Below, in pieces: positions 10,271 through 22,000 of a stretch of DNA of 64,000 nt (position 1 is the first letter of the stretch; each line of letters begins with the position of its first letter). The DNA is from Lichenostomus cassidix (lineage: Eukaryota > Chordata > Aves > Passeriformes > Meliphagidae), in contig CM039183.1 in the NCBI GenBank assembly GCA_008360975.2, forward strand, positions 10,195,762-10,259,761, written 5' to 3'. The notes beneath the pieces were generated by a model. It had not been told where the DNA came from. It did no database searches and worked only from the letters and a program-made list of their open reading frames with translations. Position numbers and translations under genes: made by a program.

Positions 10271-10372
10271 AGCTAAAGCAAAAAAAGGAAGGAGTGTGCC
10301 CAGTGAAAGCAAGGTCAGGTGACATGAGAGGAATACTGAGATGCCGTTCACCACTGCAGGGAGAAAATCTGT

Positions 10373-11646
10373 GTGGCCAAACCTCAACTAGAGCTGGAGC
10401 TGGCCAGAACTGTGGGCAACGATAAAACCAGTTTTTTAAAGTACATTAATAGCAAAAGTCAGTGCAGCAATAGCACCAGCCTTTTACAGGATGAGGATGG
10501 TCACCTCACAATCAGGGACATAAAGCAAAGATGTTTAACGCTTTTTTTGTCTTCAACACCAGTGATGGACTAAGGGGGTCCCAGAGCCCTGAGCTAGAGG
10601 ACCATGGCTGTGAGTTGATCCTGACCTGCTGCTCCAGCTGGATCCCCATGAGTCTATGAGGTCTGAGGGGATTCACTGAGAACACTCAGAGAGCTGACTG
10701 ATGTCATTGTGAGCCCTGTCTCCATGGTTTTTGAATGATCTTGGGAATCTGGAGAAGTCACAGCTAACCAGAAGCTGGCAAACATTGTCCCAGTCTGCAA
10801 GAAGGGCAAGAAGTATGACCTTGCAAACTGCAGGTCTGTCAGTCTCACTTCAGTGACTGGTGAAGATGGAGAAGATTATTCTGTGAGGTATTGAAAATCA
10901 CCTGAATGACAAGAGAGTCACTGGTCACAGCCAGCACAGCTTTATGAGGGGAAAGTCCTGCTTATCAAACCTGATTTCCTTTTCTGACAGTGTAACCCAC
11001 CCAGCTGATCAAGGCAAGCCAGTTGATGTAACCTTTTTGGATTTCAGTAAAGCTTTTGAGAGTGTCTCTCACAGGATCCTTCTGGACAAAATGTCCAGCA
11101 CACAGCAGGATAAACACATCCTGTTGATGGATGAGCTCACAGGTTGGGCACAAAGGGTTACAGTGAACAGGGTGACATCAGACTGGGCACTGACACTAGT
11201 GGGCTTCTGCAGGGCTTCATCCTCAGCCCTGTGCTCTTCAACATCTCCATCAATTACTTGGATGCAGGACTGGGAGGGATACTGAGCAAGTTTGTAGATG
11301 ATACAAAACTGGGATGAGATGTTACAACTTCCTTGTGAAGGGAAGAGCAGCGTTAGGCACTGATCTCTTCTCTGTGGGGATCAGTGACAGGACCTGATGG
11401 AATGGCCTGAAGTTGTGTCTGAGGAGGTTTAGGTTGGATAATAAGAAAAGTTTCTTCACCCAGAGGGTGGTTGGGCACTGGAACAGACTCCCCAGGGCAG
11501 TGGTCACAGCACCAAGCTATGGAATACAAGAAGTGTTTGGATAACATTCACAGGCACTTGGTGGAATTCTTTGGGCTGTTCTGTGTAGGGGCAGAAGATG
11601 CACTTTGATCATCCTTGTAAGTCCCTTCCAACTCAGGACATTCTCT
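10373..11646 (+). mobile_element. CR1 LINE fragment, RT region to 3' end, internally deleted
   Basis: The plus strand shows broken pieces of the CR1 second reading frame in the usual order. The pre-RT segment reads SFLKYINSK (10434 onward), then VPVCKKGKK, RGKSCLSNLISF, VTFLDFSKAFESVSHRILLD and a KFVDDTKLG segment near 11290. Stops and frameshifts separate them, so the copy is dead. After about 11330 the sequence jumps to the noncoding 3' region (AGGTTTAGGTTGGATAATAA) and ends with CTTCCAACTCAGGACATTCT, the CR1 3' terminus. About half a kilobase or more between RT core and 3' end is missing. CR1 is the main avian LINE; the copy is decayed and 5'-truncated. Confidence 0.9.
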
Positions 11647-11649
11647 GGT

Positions 11650-11805
11650 GACTCCCAGCCCTCCAGACAGTTTTTTACCCAGTGAAAAGTACACCTGTCC
11701 TTACCATGAGCAGGCAGTTCCTTCAAGGGAATGCTCTGGGAAAAGGCATCAAAGGCTTTACTGAGGTTTAGGCTGACAACACCCACAGCCCCATGGGCTC
11801 ATGTG
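11650..11805 (-). mobile_element. Second CR1 reverse-transcriptase fragment, opposite strand
   Basis: On the minus strand this reads VVSLNLSKAFDAFSQSIPLK then HGKDRCTFHWVKNCLEG, which matches the CR1 RT core (DFSKAFDTVSH...HGLDGCTLRWVKNWLDG). It starts within a few bases of the 3' end of the plus-strand CR1, giving a tail-to-tail pair. It lacks the downstream RT region and the CR1 3' end. Either the plus copy inserted into it, or a rearrangement joined the two. Confidence 0.8.
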
Positions 11806-14800
11806 TGTCTAAGTGGTGTAAACTCCATGTAAATGAGGTTTGCCCTCCCGAGCACTGAACAGTGTTGTGCTACCAGGATGTAAACCCTGGAAGATAAGGA
11901 TGCTGGAAGGGAACCCTGCTGCAAAGCCAGGAGATGCCTAAGGTATCTTCTGGTTCATGAGGAGAGCAGGAGCATTTGCTTCATTTTAGCTTAACAGGTG
12001 GTAGAGAGAGTGAAATAAATAATAAAGTCAAGTCTATTTTTTAAGTGCTGATATTTAAGTATTTGAGTGAGGAATCTTAATGTGGTTTATTTGTTTGTTT
12101 GTTAGCAAGTCTTTAGTTTTAGCCTACCTCCATAAAAACATGAATTGCCCATTAGGATATTTGGCCCTCTTGACTAAATCTTCATGCTCAACAGGTACTG
12201 ATTCTTACCTGGCCCAAGAGCATCTCTCAGAGAGCTGGTGGGCACATCCAAGAGCCAAGGTGCACAAATTGCCCACCATGGGGCCAAAACCCCCAAAAGG
12301 AATGTCTCAGCCTTTCTACCAGCTCCTGCACTCCTGATTTCTCAGGAGGGGATTGAGTCTCCCCCAGGATGAGCTCAGGGACCCAACATGACCTTCAGGA
12401 GCCTCCACAGCTGCTAAGGAGGACACAGCTGCCTTGGTTGCTGCCAGCATGGACAGTCAACAAAATTAAGCTGATTTCAGCAATTGCTCAAATTTTTCCC
12501 CCAGGCAGCATGATATACCAGGAGCTCCTACTTACAACTGTTCTGCTGTCATTTGTAAGGCACCACAGAGTGTCTGAGAGCTTAGGATAGATAAATTTGC
12601 CATCTGCCTCCCTCTAGTGATTGCATTGCTAAATAAAGAGAAAGCGAAAAATCACACTGGTCTCACAGTTACTTCTACTTCCTTTCTTGGGAAATCAAAG
12701 TAACTGAACACTTGCTTATTCATAATTCTCTTATGCACCAAAAGCAAGTGGGAAGAGCTAAGTAGGATGAGAAATTAGGGTTTTGCTCATCACCTCCTTA
12801 AATATAAATAACTGGGGTCCAAAATAAAGGATGAGCTAAAAGCTGCTGCAAAAGAAACATTTTTTTATCAGAGATGAGAACATTTTTGAGGAGAGATGGT
12901 GACATCACTGCTAAACATTTTTTTAACAGGTTTCAAAAGCTGTGTTATTCTTTAGAACTTAGCAGTGTGCCCAGTGAAATTCCAGGAACACATCCAGGGT
13001 GCTTGTCTCAACAGCTCCATCCATCCCTCTGAGTGAGCTGCCAAAGGGCTCTGCTTGCAGGGGCTGCTCTATTATTTATATGTGCATTATGTAGAACGAG
13101 ATCCCTGTATTCAGTGACCAGAGATAAGCATCAGTTTAACTGCCATTTCTTCGTGTCACTCATTAAAGTCCTGTTTCTTTGTGTCTCTCCTTAGCCAGAT
13201 TGATTTTAGGTCTGTTGGGGCCAAAGATGCAATTATGCTCTCAGATGCAATTAAAGGAAAGGGATTTCTCAGGAGCTGATGTTTTCCTTAAACAGGGAGC
13301 TGACTTTCCTTGATCACCAGTTGCTCTCCATTGATTCAGCTGCTAATCCTCTGGGCTGTGCTCAGGGATGTTTTACATGAGTGATGCATCATGCTCTGGT
13401 TTATCACCATGAGTGTTTCACCCACGTTGATGGTGGACTGTAGTACTATCAATAAAGCTGATATATAGTTTAAACTCTGCATTTTGTGGGATTTTTATAG
13501 GCTAACAGCACAGGTTGTACACCTGAAAGATTCATAAAAAGACTAGTGGTGGTTTTTTTCTGGGCTTTCTAGGCACCTATTTCTTCTTTATCTTGACCTG
13601 GGCATCTGTGGTCACTATTATTTAACCTCAGTGAGAGAAGTTAGACACACTGCTGAATCCACAAACAAGAGCTGCTGGTCCTGACCCACTTCTGACCTCC
13701 CACCTCACCTCAAAGGATGCTCCTGCTCCCCACAGAAGCAAAACTGGTTGCACCAACACCTGCAGTCGGCTCCTACTGCAGCTGGAAAGGAGAAATCTGG
13801 CTGAAAACCAGTATTGCTCAAACACAGTAAGATAAAACCCACCAAGAAGTTCAAAACACTCAAGCTGCAATCTCTTGTTTAGCCCAGGAGGGCATCCTCA
13901 GATGTTGACAAATTCTTTTCCCCATGTGATTATCCAGCACAGGAGAGAGGAGTTCATCAGGTGCATCCTGCTGCCAGAGAGAGCATCTCCTTGACAACTT
14001 GCTCTGCCACGTTGGCTCATTAGCAAGGCAGGGAAAACATCCCCTGCCTTTTCTGTTTTTTCCTTGCAGGGTGACTTTTCTTGCTCCTTCAACCTAAGGA
14101 GCAGCTGCTGCTCTCAATGAGAAAATCTGCTTGCACCCAAAAAAGAAAGATGAAACTCACTGAGGTGGATTTGGTGAGGTGGTTCGCCTGGTGAGGGACA
14201 GAGCAGCTCAGCCAGGGATTTATGCCCTCTGGTCTCTCCTGGCAGGGGCAGACATTGCCCTTCTGCCCCAGACCAGAGGGACAGTGGCAGGAGGGAGGGC
14301 TGATGGCCATCTCTTCAACACCAGCATGTTCCAGAGCCAGGGCTCACTTGGAAGGACCTAGAGGACCTGGGAGGGCTGGCATTCAGTCAGGCACAGGCAG
14401 GCTCATCCCATTCCTGGAACAGCTGCCACCTTCAGCAGGAGGAAAAGGCAAAACAAAAACCCTGCAGCAGGGATGTCCCAGCCACAGGTCCTCACTGACA
14501 CTGGTGAGAGCAAACCCAGGCTGAAGGCAGCTTTGTGTCCTGCAAACTACTGCAAAACTGATTTATATTAAAAATAAAGAGCACACAATACCAAAGTGGT
14601 TGGGGTTTGTCTATTAATCTCTCAACAGTCAGCTGCAAACCTAACAAATCCTCTGAAATAGCAGCAGGGAGCTGCATCCCAGCTCATTCCTCCCTGCCCC
14701 CTTTTACAGCTAAAAATAATCGATAATGGCTGTCCGAAACAGGGAGACCAAAGCAATTTTACAGGCTGTGGGATCATGACTCATATCTTCATCCACACGC

Positions 14801-17800
14801 TGGCTGGGCACAAAACAAACCATGGGGCTGTGTTTCCCAGCAGCCACGCTGGCAAATCCCCTCTGAACCACCTGGATGGAGCTTTTGCAATTCCCTCCTT
14901 TTGCCGTGATCCTGCAGTGATGCTTTGCTGGTAAGAAATGACAAGAAGACTGGTGCAGCCAGGGTGAGAGTGGCATTATTCCCCCTGCTTTATGCAAGGA
15001 AGGGCTAATTGAACCACTTGGGAGCAAGGAGCCCCTGGGAGGCAGCTGGGGTTGTTATTCTGCTGCTAATGGCTGTTTTCAGCTGCCATCGGCAGCACAA
15101 GGGACTTGTTCAGGGTGTCCCGGGGTAATGCTGATGGTGCTGGAGGAGTTTTCCACCCAAATCCCCATGCAAAGGGGCCATCCTTCTCCCCAGGCAGCCG
15201 CACGACTCAGGTGGGTCCATCCTCTCTCTATGCAGCTGTTTTCCCTCGGAAAGCAGCAGCACCACCAAAGGAGAACCAGCAACAGCCCAGCCAGTGTCCA
15301 TTCCCTCTGCAGCAACCTCAAATGTGTTTCAGGAGCTGATAACAACAACCAGCATTTCCCACCCGGCTCGCTGCTATCCTGGCTCCCACCGCCCCGGGGG
15401 GATTTTGCCGTGGAGGGAAAGACACAGCCTCGTGTCTCTGTGTTGGCACCGCCGTGGGGAAAGCCTTAGGGACTTTCCCAGACTGGCAGGAAAAAAAATG
15501 AGCTATATTGCACGGTTCTGCCCCAAACCAGCCTGTCCTGCCGCAGGGAGGGTGGTGACGCGATGCCAGCGCAGTGGGGCACAGGAAAGGGACGCGCCAG
15601 GAGCCGCCCCAGACTTTCGGGATGACTGTGCAAAACCTGAAGTGAGAAATGTGGTTTGGCAGCAGGGGAATCCCCCTCCCTCACCGCCCCGGGGCTCTGA
15701 GGAGGCCACGACACTTTGCTGTTCCTCTCCGTGTTCATTCATTATTGCACAGCTGGGGTGAGGGAGGGAGATCCTGGCCTCCCTATTAAAAAGAAAAAAT
15801 AGAAAGAAAAAAGAAAAAAAGACCTGAAAAAAGGGAAAAACGCAAAAAAACCCCATATATATATATATATATATGTATATATATGTATATATATATACAA
15901 AATAGATGCCACAAAGTCTGTGGCCAGATTGATGGGATTTACTCCCTGCCTTCTCAGGAATGGGATGCCAAGGGCTTGTACAGATCCTGTCCTGATGCTG
16001 ACACAGGTCCAGTGCTGCTCTTTGCCTCGGGTTGTCCCAGTTCCAAGCCAAGGTCTGCAAAGGGACTGACCCAGCACGGCTCCGTGTGGGGCTGGTGAGC
16101 CTGCCTGGTGTCATGGAAAACATGCCAAGGGGCCCTGGAGGAGGGATTTCCCCAAAACTCCTGGATAGATCTGCACAGTCCTAGTCAGACAAGCTCTCTG
16201 GGCTAACACTGACCCCATCTCCTCAGCAAGGGCTGTTCCACACATTCTGGGGAGGTGGGCATGGGATGTCATGGCTGGAACCTTGGCCAGGTGTGCCCCG
16301 AGCTGGGGGCTGTGACTGAAGGTGGCTGGTGGTGAGCTCTCCATGGGATGTTCACTGCTCCACATGCAGGCAGGCAGAGCCACTGAGCCAACTGAGTGCT
16401 TACCTACCCCAGGTACATTCCAACTTGCCCCATTCTGGGCTGATAAATTCCTCTTCCCCTCTCCTTTGGCCTCACCACAGTCAGCAGCTGCTCCAGGAGC
16501 CTGGAAGTGTTGCCTTGCAACTCCCTGCATGGGAAAAGGTTTCCATTTCAATGTGCTGCTGCTGGTTTCACTGGGCACCCATCAAATATGGGACTGGAAG
16601 GTGCCAGAGGAAGGCTGGGGTGTGAAAAGAAATAAAAGAAACCTAAGAAACTGGTGCTTTCAGGATGATGTTGCAGTCAGGAAGTGGTTTAAGACGCAGC
16701 ACAGATGTTCAAATTGAGAACATGGCAGCAGTTTCTCCTCTAGTGCTAATTGCACATGGTCTTGGAGCACCATGATATCTTCCTGGCACATAGCTACCAC
16801 TTCCTGCTCTTGCTAAAGACTCACACAGAGGAGAAGTGAAGGTAAACGTTGAAAGCCCAACAAACAAATCATAAAAATGAGGACAAATCCCAGCTCTGAA
16901 AGGCTGCAGGAAGCACTGCTCTGCACGCCCACGCCGCGAAGCCACTGGGGAACTACAGTAGCAAAGGCAATAAAAGAGATGGATTCTTCTTCCTGCTCTG
17001 TGCAGGGAGCAAATGGCTCCCAAATATTGTGCCTAGCAGCACCTTCTTTGAATTCACCCAGACATGAGCCAGCTTCAGATGAAAGTCGGATATTTTGGTG
17101 GAAACCCCTTGGGGACTGGGATGCTCAGAAGAAATCTGTTGCACGTACTGAGGTTGTACAGCAAGGCCAGTGGCAAAACCCTGCCTGATTTCAAGGCAGA
17201 CATGAGCTCAGCCTGCAAGGTCTGAATCCCAGATGCTCTGCGTGCCTGCAGGGAGGATGACTGGGTCCATGCTGGCAGCTGCCATTACCCTTGGCATTAG
17301 CTCTTGGAGATAAAATCAGAAACACATCCAATTCCTCCAGCAGGGTGTTCCAGTGACTGTGCCACCAACGTGAACATCCTCAAACAACAGACTGAACGAG
17401 CTAGTGAAGGAGAATTTCCTCTGCCTTCAGCCTGAACTCTCTTTTACTTCTGTTAATGACTTCACATGAAGGAATCCAGATGTTAAAAACAGCAGCCAGG
17501 CCAAAGAAATGGCCCGTGGCTGCGTGTGACACTTCCCCTCTCTGCTGGTTGGCTGGGCTGGGAAGGAGCTTGGGAGCAAAAACACAGCTGAGCAACAGCT
17601 TGCATTGGCTGAAAACTGCCAGCAGCCACAGCAACTCACCAGCCAGAAGGAAAAATCCCACCTGGAGTAAGCCAGAATAATTGTTGGGTAAAAAAAAAAA
17701 AGACTGAGCAAACATTGCAGCCCTTTGTGGCTCTGAAAATTAACATTAAATTTTAAACAAGTCAGTAAGAGATGTGCATGAAAAGTGGATTTGTGAAATG

Positions 17801-18295
17801 GTACCTTGGTCACCACTTCTCTGGGTCTCTGCCCAAAGCAATTGGGCTGTGAGTGCCACAGGGGATGCTGCTCCCACCAGCCACCCATGCTGAGCCAGGT
17901 AGGATCTCATGCCATAGATAACTCTGCAGGACTCAGCTCGTCCGGTAACCCATTTCTAGGGATTTTCAACGAATAGATCTGTCTGCAGTGGAACAGGACC
18001 TTACACCCCCTGGTGAGACTGGTTGGTGTCTTGTAGCCACAGAAATGGCCCACATGCTACCCCCCTGCACTACATATCACATGAACCCCTTCAATCCCAG
18101 TCTTCCCTCGCTCTCCCAGGCTCTGGTTTCTCTTCCAGGTTCCTCCCCAAGCTCCTGCTGGTGGCTCACCCCCAGCTAAGTTTGTGTTGTATGGCCACAG
18201 AGAAATCCAAATGAACTTTCCTCACCGAGCAGGCACTGAGGCAATGAAAATTTGTGACACCAAGTGAGGAAGCTGGGGTGCCTATTAGACTCTGC
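11806..18295. other. Intergenic stretch without a recognised gene
   Basis: No open frame here shows domain character or splice-supported structure. The longest frames (for example 15503-16123 minus) run through low-complexity T-rich and AT repeat sequence and are discarded. Content includes a short GC-richer patch (about 15330-15700), the A-rich/AT microsatellite at 15780-15897 and otherwise single-copy sequence. The interval 13060-13320 carries many ATTA/TTTATT-type sites and could be a conserved noncoding element, which only alignment could show. Confidence 0.5.
15855..15897. repeat. (AT)n microsatellite
   Basis: A run of AT dinucleotides interrupted twice by a G (TATGTATAT). An A-rich purine stretch lies just before it (about 15787-15850). 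Likely length-variable between individuals. Confidence 0.95.
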
Positions 18296-18458
18296 TAGGG
18301 TGTCCCAATGAGGCCATGAGGATGGTGAAAGGTCTGGAGGGGAAGCCAGATGAAGAGCTGCTGAGGTGTGTCCAGCCTGGAGGAGAGGAGACTGAGGGGA
18401 GATCCCACTGAGGTCTTCAACATCCTCACTGGGGCCAGCACTCTCAAGGCCAGTGACA
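18296..18458 (+). mobile_element. CR1 LINE fragment (left part of an interrupted copy)
   Basis: The sequence follows the CR1 region GTGTCCA...GAGGATGGTGAAGGGTCTGG...GAGGAGCTGCTGAGG...AGCCTGGAGAAGAGGAGACTGAGGGGAGA, with modest divergence. It breaks off around CCAGTGACA, where the CR1 consensus should continue AGGACCC. The continuation is found at about 19010, after a non-CR1 insert. Confidence 0.8.
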
Positions 18459-19009
18459 CCAAAATCAGCCAGAAAATAAACTTTCCAACACAATTTGAAG
18501 CATTGAAAAGCTGGCATTCTTTATCAGCACTGGACACACAGGAAGATATCTCCTTTATGCTGAGGTGTGTGGTGAGAGTTTACAACATGGTATTTATTCC
18601 ATCAGACTCATACATATTCATTACAATGTGCCTCCTCCTAGCTAATGCATAAATATCAGTTTTCCCAGAGCTAATTTTCATGCACTGGCCTCCTACTGGA
18701 AGTGCTTTTATGGTCCTGAAGGGTAATCCATAGGGGTGTCTGGTGGTTGTATTCACTGAATCTTTCAATGTTACAGGTGGCCTTTCCTTGAACCTTTTCT
18801 TCAGGCACACACTGTTGCTTCTTGTTACATAACTTGCCAAAAAAATCCACTACAGACCTCATTATCTGTTTCTGCACTGATTCCAACTACATTTATCATC
18901 CTTAGTGTATACCTTTACATTTCTTTATCTTTTCTGCTGGTTAGCCTTAAAGCTCTACCCAGCAACTTCAGGGGAACTGAAAACTGTTATTCGTGATGTT
19001 TTTTATCAA
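18459..19009 (-). mobile_element. Insert within CR1, possibly a solo LTR
   Basis: About 550 bp of non-CR1 sequence separates two collinear pieces of one CR1 copy, so it is most simply a later insertion. Read on the minus strand it begins near TGTTGATAAAAAACATC and has an AATAAA around 18594-18589, about 130 bp before its end, a layout like the U3-R-U5 of a retroviral LTR. I could not define clean TG...CA ends or a target-site duplication. No coding sequence is present. A DNA transposon or a diverged LTR are both possible. Confidence 0.35.
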
Positions 19010-19072
19010 CAGGATTCCAGGAAATTGTATGAAGCTGAGTTAGGGGAGGTTTAGGTTGATATCAGGAAAATC
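19010..19072 (+). mobile_element. CR1 LINE fragment (right part of the interrupted copy)
   Basis: AGGATTCCAGGAAATTGTATGAAGCTG followed by AGGGGAGGTTTAGGTTGATATCAGGAAAA matches the CR1 3' region directly downstream of the point where the 18296-18458 copy stops, on the same strand. Confidence 0.7.
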
Positions 19073-22000
19073 CAGTGTCTGCTGTGTGTGGAAAAACATC
19101 CATAAGTTTCTCCTCTGCTTCTGGCTCACTCCTGTTGAAGACCCTAATTTGCTTTTCTAGGCTACTCTTGATTCTGTAGCAGTCTCTCAGGCCTTTCTTC
19201 AGTAATTTCTTTCTAAACCCAAGACTCACACCTCACACAGTCTGAAGCTGCTACATGTGAGTCTCTGTGGTCTCCTTCCGCACCTTTTGCAGTTCTCCTC
19301 TGTCCTTTTGAGATGAGGAAACCAAAACTGTGTTCATACTGAAAATATGGACGGACTATGGATTTACTCTATGTCAGTCCAGTATGATATGACACAGCTG
19401 GCTTGAGCTCTTCTAACTCCTTATCCTGCTTCTTGAATACCAAACTATTTTTCCTCCAGAGGTATGTTTATAAAGATTTTCAGATCTTAATATGAACAAG
19501 AATTCCCTGGAGTTGAGGCTGGCATCACACCATGCTATATATCTTTATAAAAGACAAATTCCAGACCCTGGGATATTCAGAACAGACCAAATAAAAGGAA
19601 GAAACTCAGGGGGAATTTAAAAAGAAGTAGGTAGGAGAGATGTTTAATGTAATGTTAAAGCAGCACTGGTTTATTCAAGCAAATGCTGGCTGACCAAATG
19701 AAATGCTGGTTGTTTCCTTCTGCACTTTGGGCTCTTTCCTTTCCCAGATCTCCCTTCTGGGGACAGAAACAATAACGTCATCTCTGGAGCACCATGTTTA
19801 TCTGCTCACTCTCACAGAACTACACCCACATGGGTGATCTGGTGTCTGTTTATCCCCCCAGAGACATGCAAGGTGTAAACATGTTTGTAGATATTTGTAG
19901 ATACAAATAAGCTATCCACGGTGGTTTTGAAACCACTGTGCTTCACTTGAAATCATGGACAAGATACAGACACAGGGTGGGGGGAAAAAAGGTCTCTCAA
20001 ATATTTCTGTGCATCAGATGCAGGCAGGTGAAAGGCATCATTTACCTCTCACTGCTCCACACAAGATTGGACTCAGCACCATTCCTGCCTGGCTGGATTG
20101 CTGGGGAAGGTCTTGATCTCAGGTGTGACGCAGGTCTGAAATCACACTGGCCAACACCTCTTCCCAGCCTGGTGAAACTGGGAGCTGATGACTTTATCAT
20201 CTGGGCTTCTCCTGTTTGCTGCAGTGCCCTGGGACACAGCCCTGCACATTCACCAGTTAGGAAGGTGAGGAGAAACTCTCCTGGATTGAGCCTCTTCTCC
20301 AGACAGACACCATCCACAAGACGGAATACAAAGATGAATGTTCTCTAGCAACCTTCCCACTTAGCAAATGTGGTTTAAAGGTTTTCTGAACAGAGCTGTG
20401 CTGTCTGAGAGTCTCCCTGTCCCCGTTTGACCTCAGCAATCTCCTACAGAGATCCAAGTTCATCCATATCCTGTTTGGATGAGGGACAACAGAGTGTCAC
20501 TGGATTCAACCACAGCTTTCTCCATGGAGAGTTTAAATATCAGCAGCTCCCCTTGCTTCTCCAGGCAGGAGGCTCAGAGGGTTACCCAACACAAACAGGG
20601 AAACAATTCTATCCAATGCCCTTGTTCTTTGGAGGCACACAAGGCAAAGCACTGAATCACAGACATGGGGAATGAAGAACTCTTGTAATTATTAAGTGCC
20701 ATTAAAAATTCCAGTGCAAAACTCATCTGTGTAATTAGGTCAGTATCAATTACCCTGATAGAATGATTCAGGTCTGTCCTGCATTAAACCAGCTACATAC
20801 AACAAACATCCTCAAACAGGGAAAATCCAAAATGGACCAGCTGGCAACAACCAAAAATAAATCTGGGAAAGGATGTTACACACTCATAACCACCCACACA
20901 GACCAGGAGGTCCATGTTCTCTCCTAAAACACATTCAGAGTATGGAAAAAGCACATGAAAGGACCCTCACATGTGCTGGAACTGCCTGGGAAGTGGAATA
21001 AGGGACCAGACATCATCTGAGATTTAGTATTTTGGGCCCATGCCAGCTCATCCTCCCAAGACACGGCACATATTTCACCTCACTTTCCAGCAGGCAGCTG
21101 CAACTCCATCCCACAGGATAGCTCAGGCAATGCAGAGAAGAGATGGGAAACAGAACAAATTATGGCATAAGCAAATGCTATTTCAGTGTGGCAAATCGAA
21201 GGATGTCAGTTCTAAACTTAGATCAAATGTGAATATTTTGGAAAAGTTTTGAGATGCTTCGATTAGAGGTCCAAAGACAACCCGTCCACAATGCCCCTCT
21301 CGTGGCATTCACTTTCTGGCAGCTCTGAACCCAATTTTCCCACATTTAATATTCTTCCACTTAGAGCTAAAATGGTTCATCTTGCTTCTCTGTGAGGAAG
21401 AAAGCATAGGAATTAAAGATGAGAAAGCTGGAGAAGAGTAAATGGATAACCAGCACTGAATAAGAACTGAGGACATGCATCACATGAAGAAACACTTCAT
21501 GGAGGAAAAAAACCTACCCTATTCAATGCATATGTAACCACTGACTACCTATAAACCTTCAGTTTTTCCTCTCATACTTCATTACTAGAAGATCACCAGG
21601 GTATCAGGTTTAAGTTGTATCACTGTACCAGCAACACCCTCTGGAGATATGGTCCCTGCCAAAAAGATACCAAAGATACTCCTGGTATCCACTTTTGCCC
21701 ATTCAAAATTGCAGGGCAGGGAGGAAGAAGCTGACTGATGATATTTTCATTCTTGGAGCACTGGACACTGAATGTTCCAACAGCACAGAATTTGTTGTAG
21801 CTCTCTTTGCCTGTGAAGGTTAAAAAAAGAAACAAATTCCTGGAAGATAATTTAGTTGCTTGTCACCAACCATCATGGTCCAGAAGAGGCTTTTAGTGAT
21901 TAAAGGCTCTCAGGAGCTACTAGAAGTGTTTTGTTCTCCCTCTGAGGGGCTGGAGGGCTGATGAAGCCTTGGGTAGGCCCAGCACAGCTCTTCCTTCAGC

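Noticed and set aside
15503..16123. 206-codon minus-strand frame with a YIYIY-type hydrophobic stretch
   Set aside because: The apparent membrane segment is the translation of the AT microsatellite and the T-rich tract at 15780-15897.
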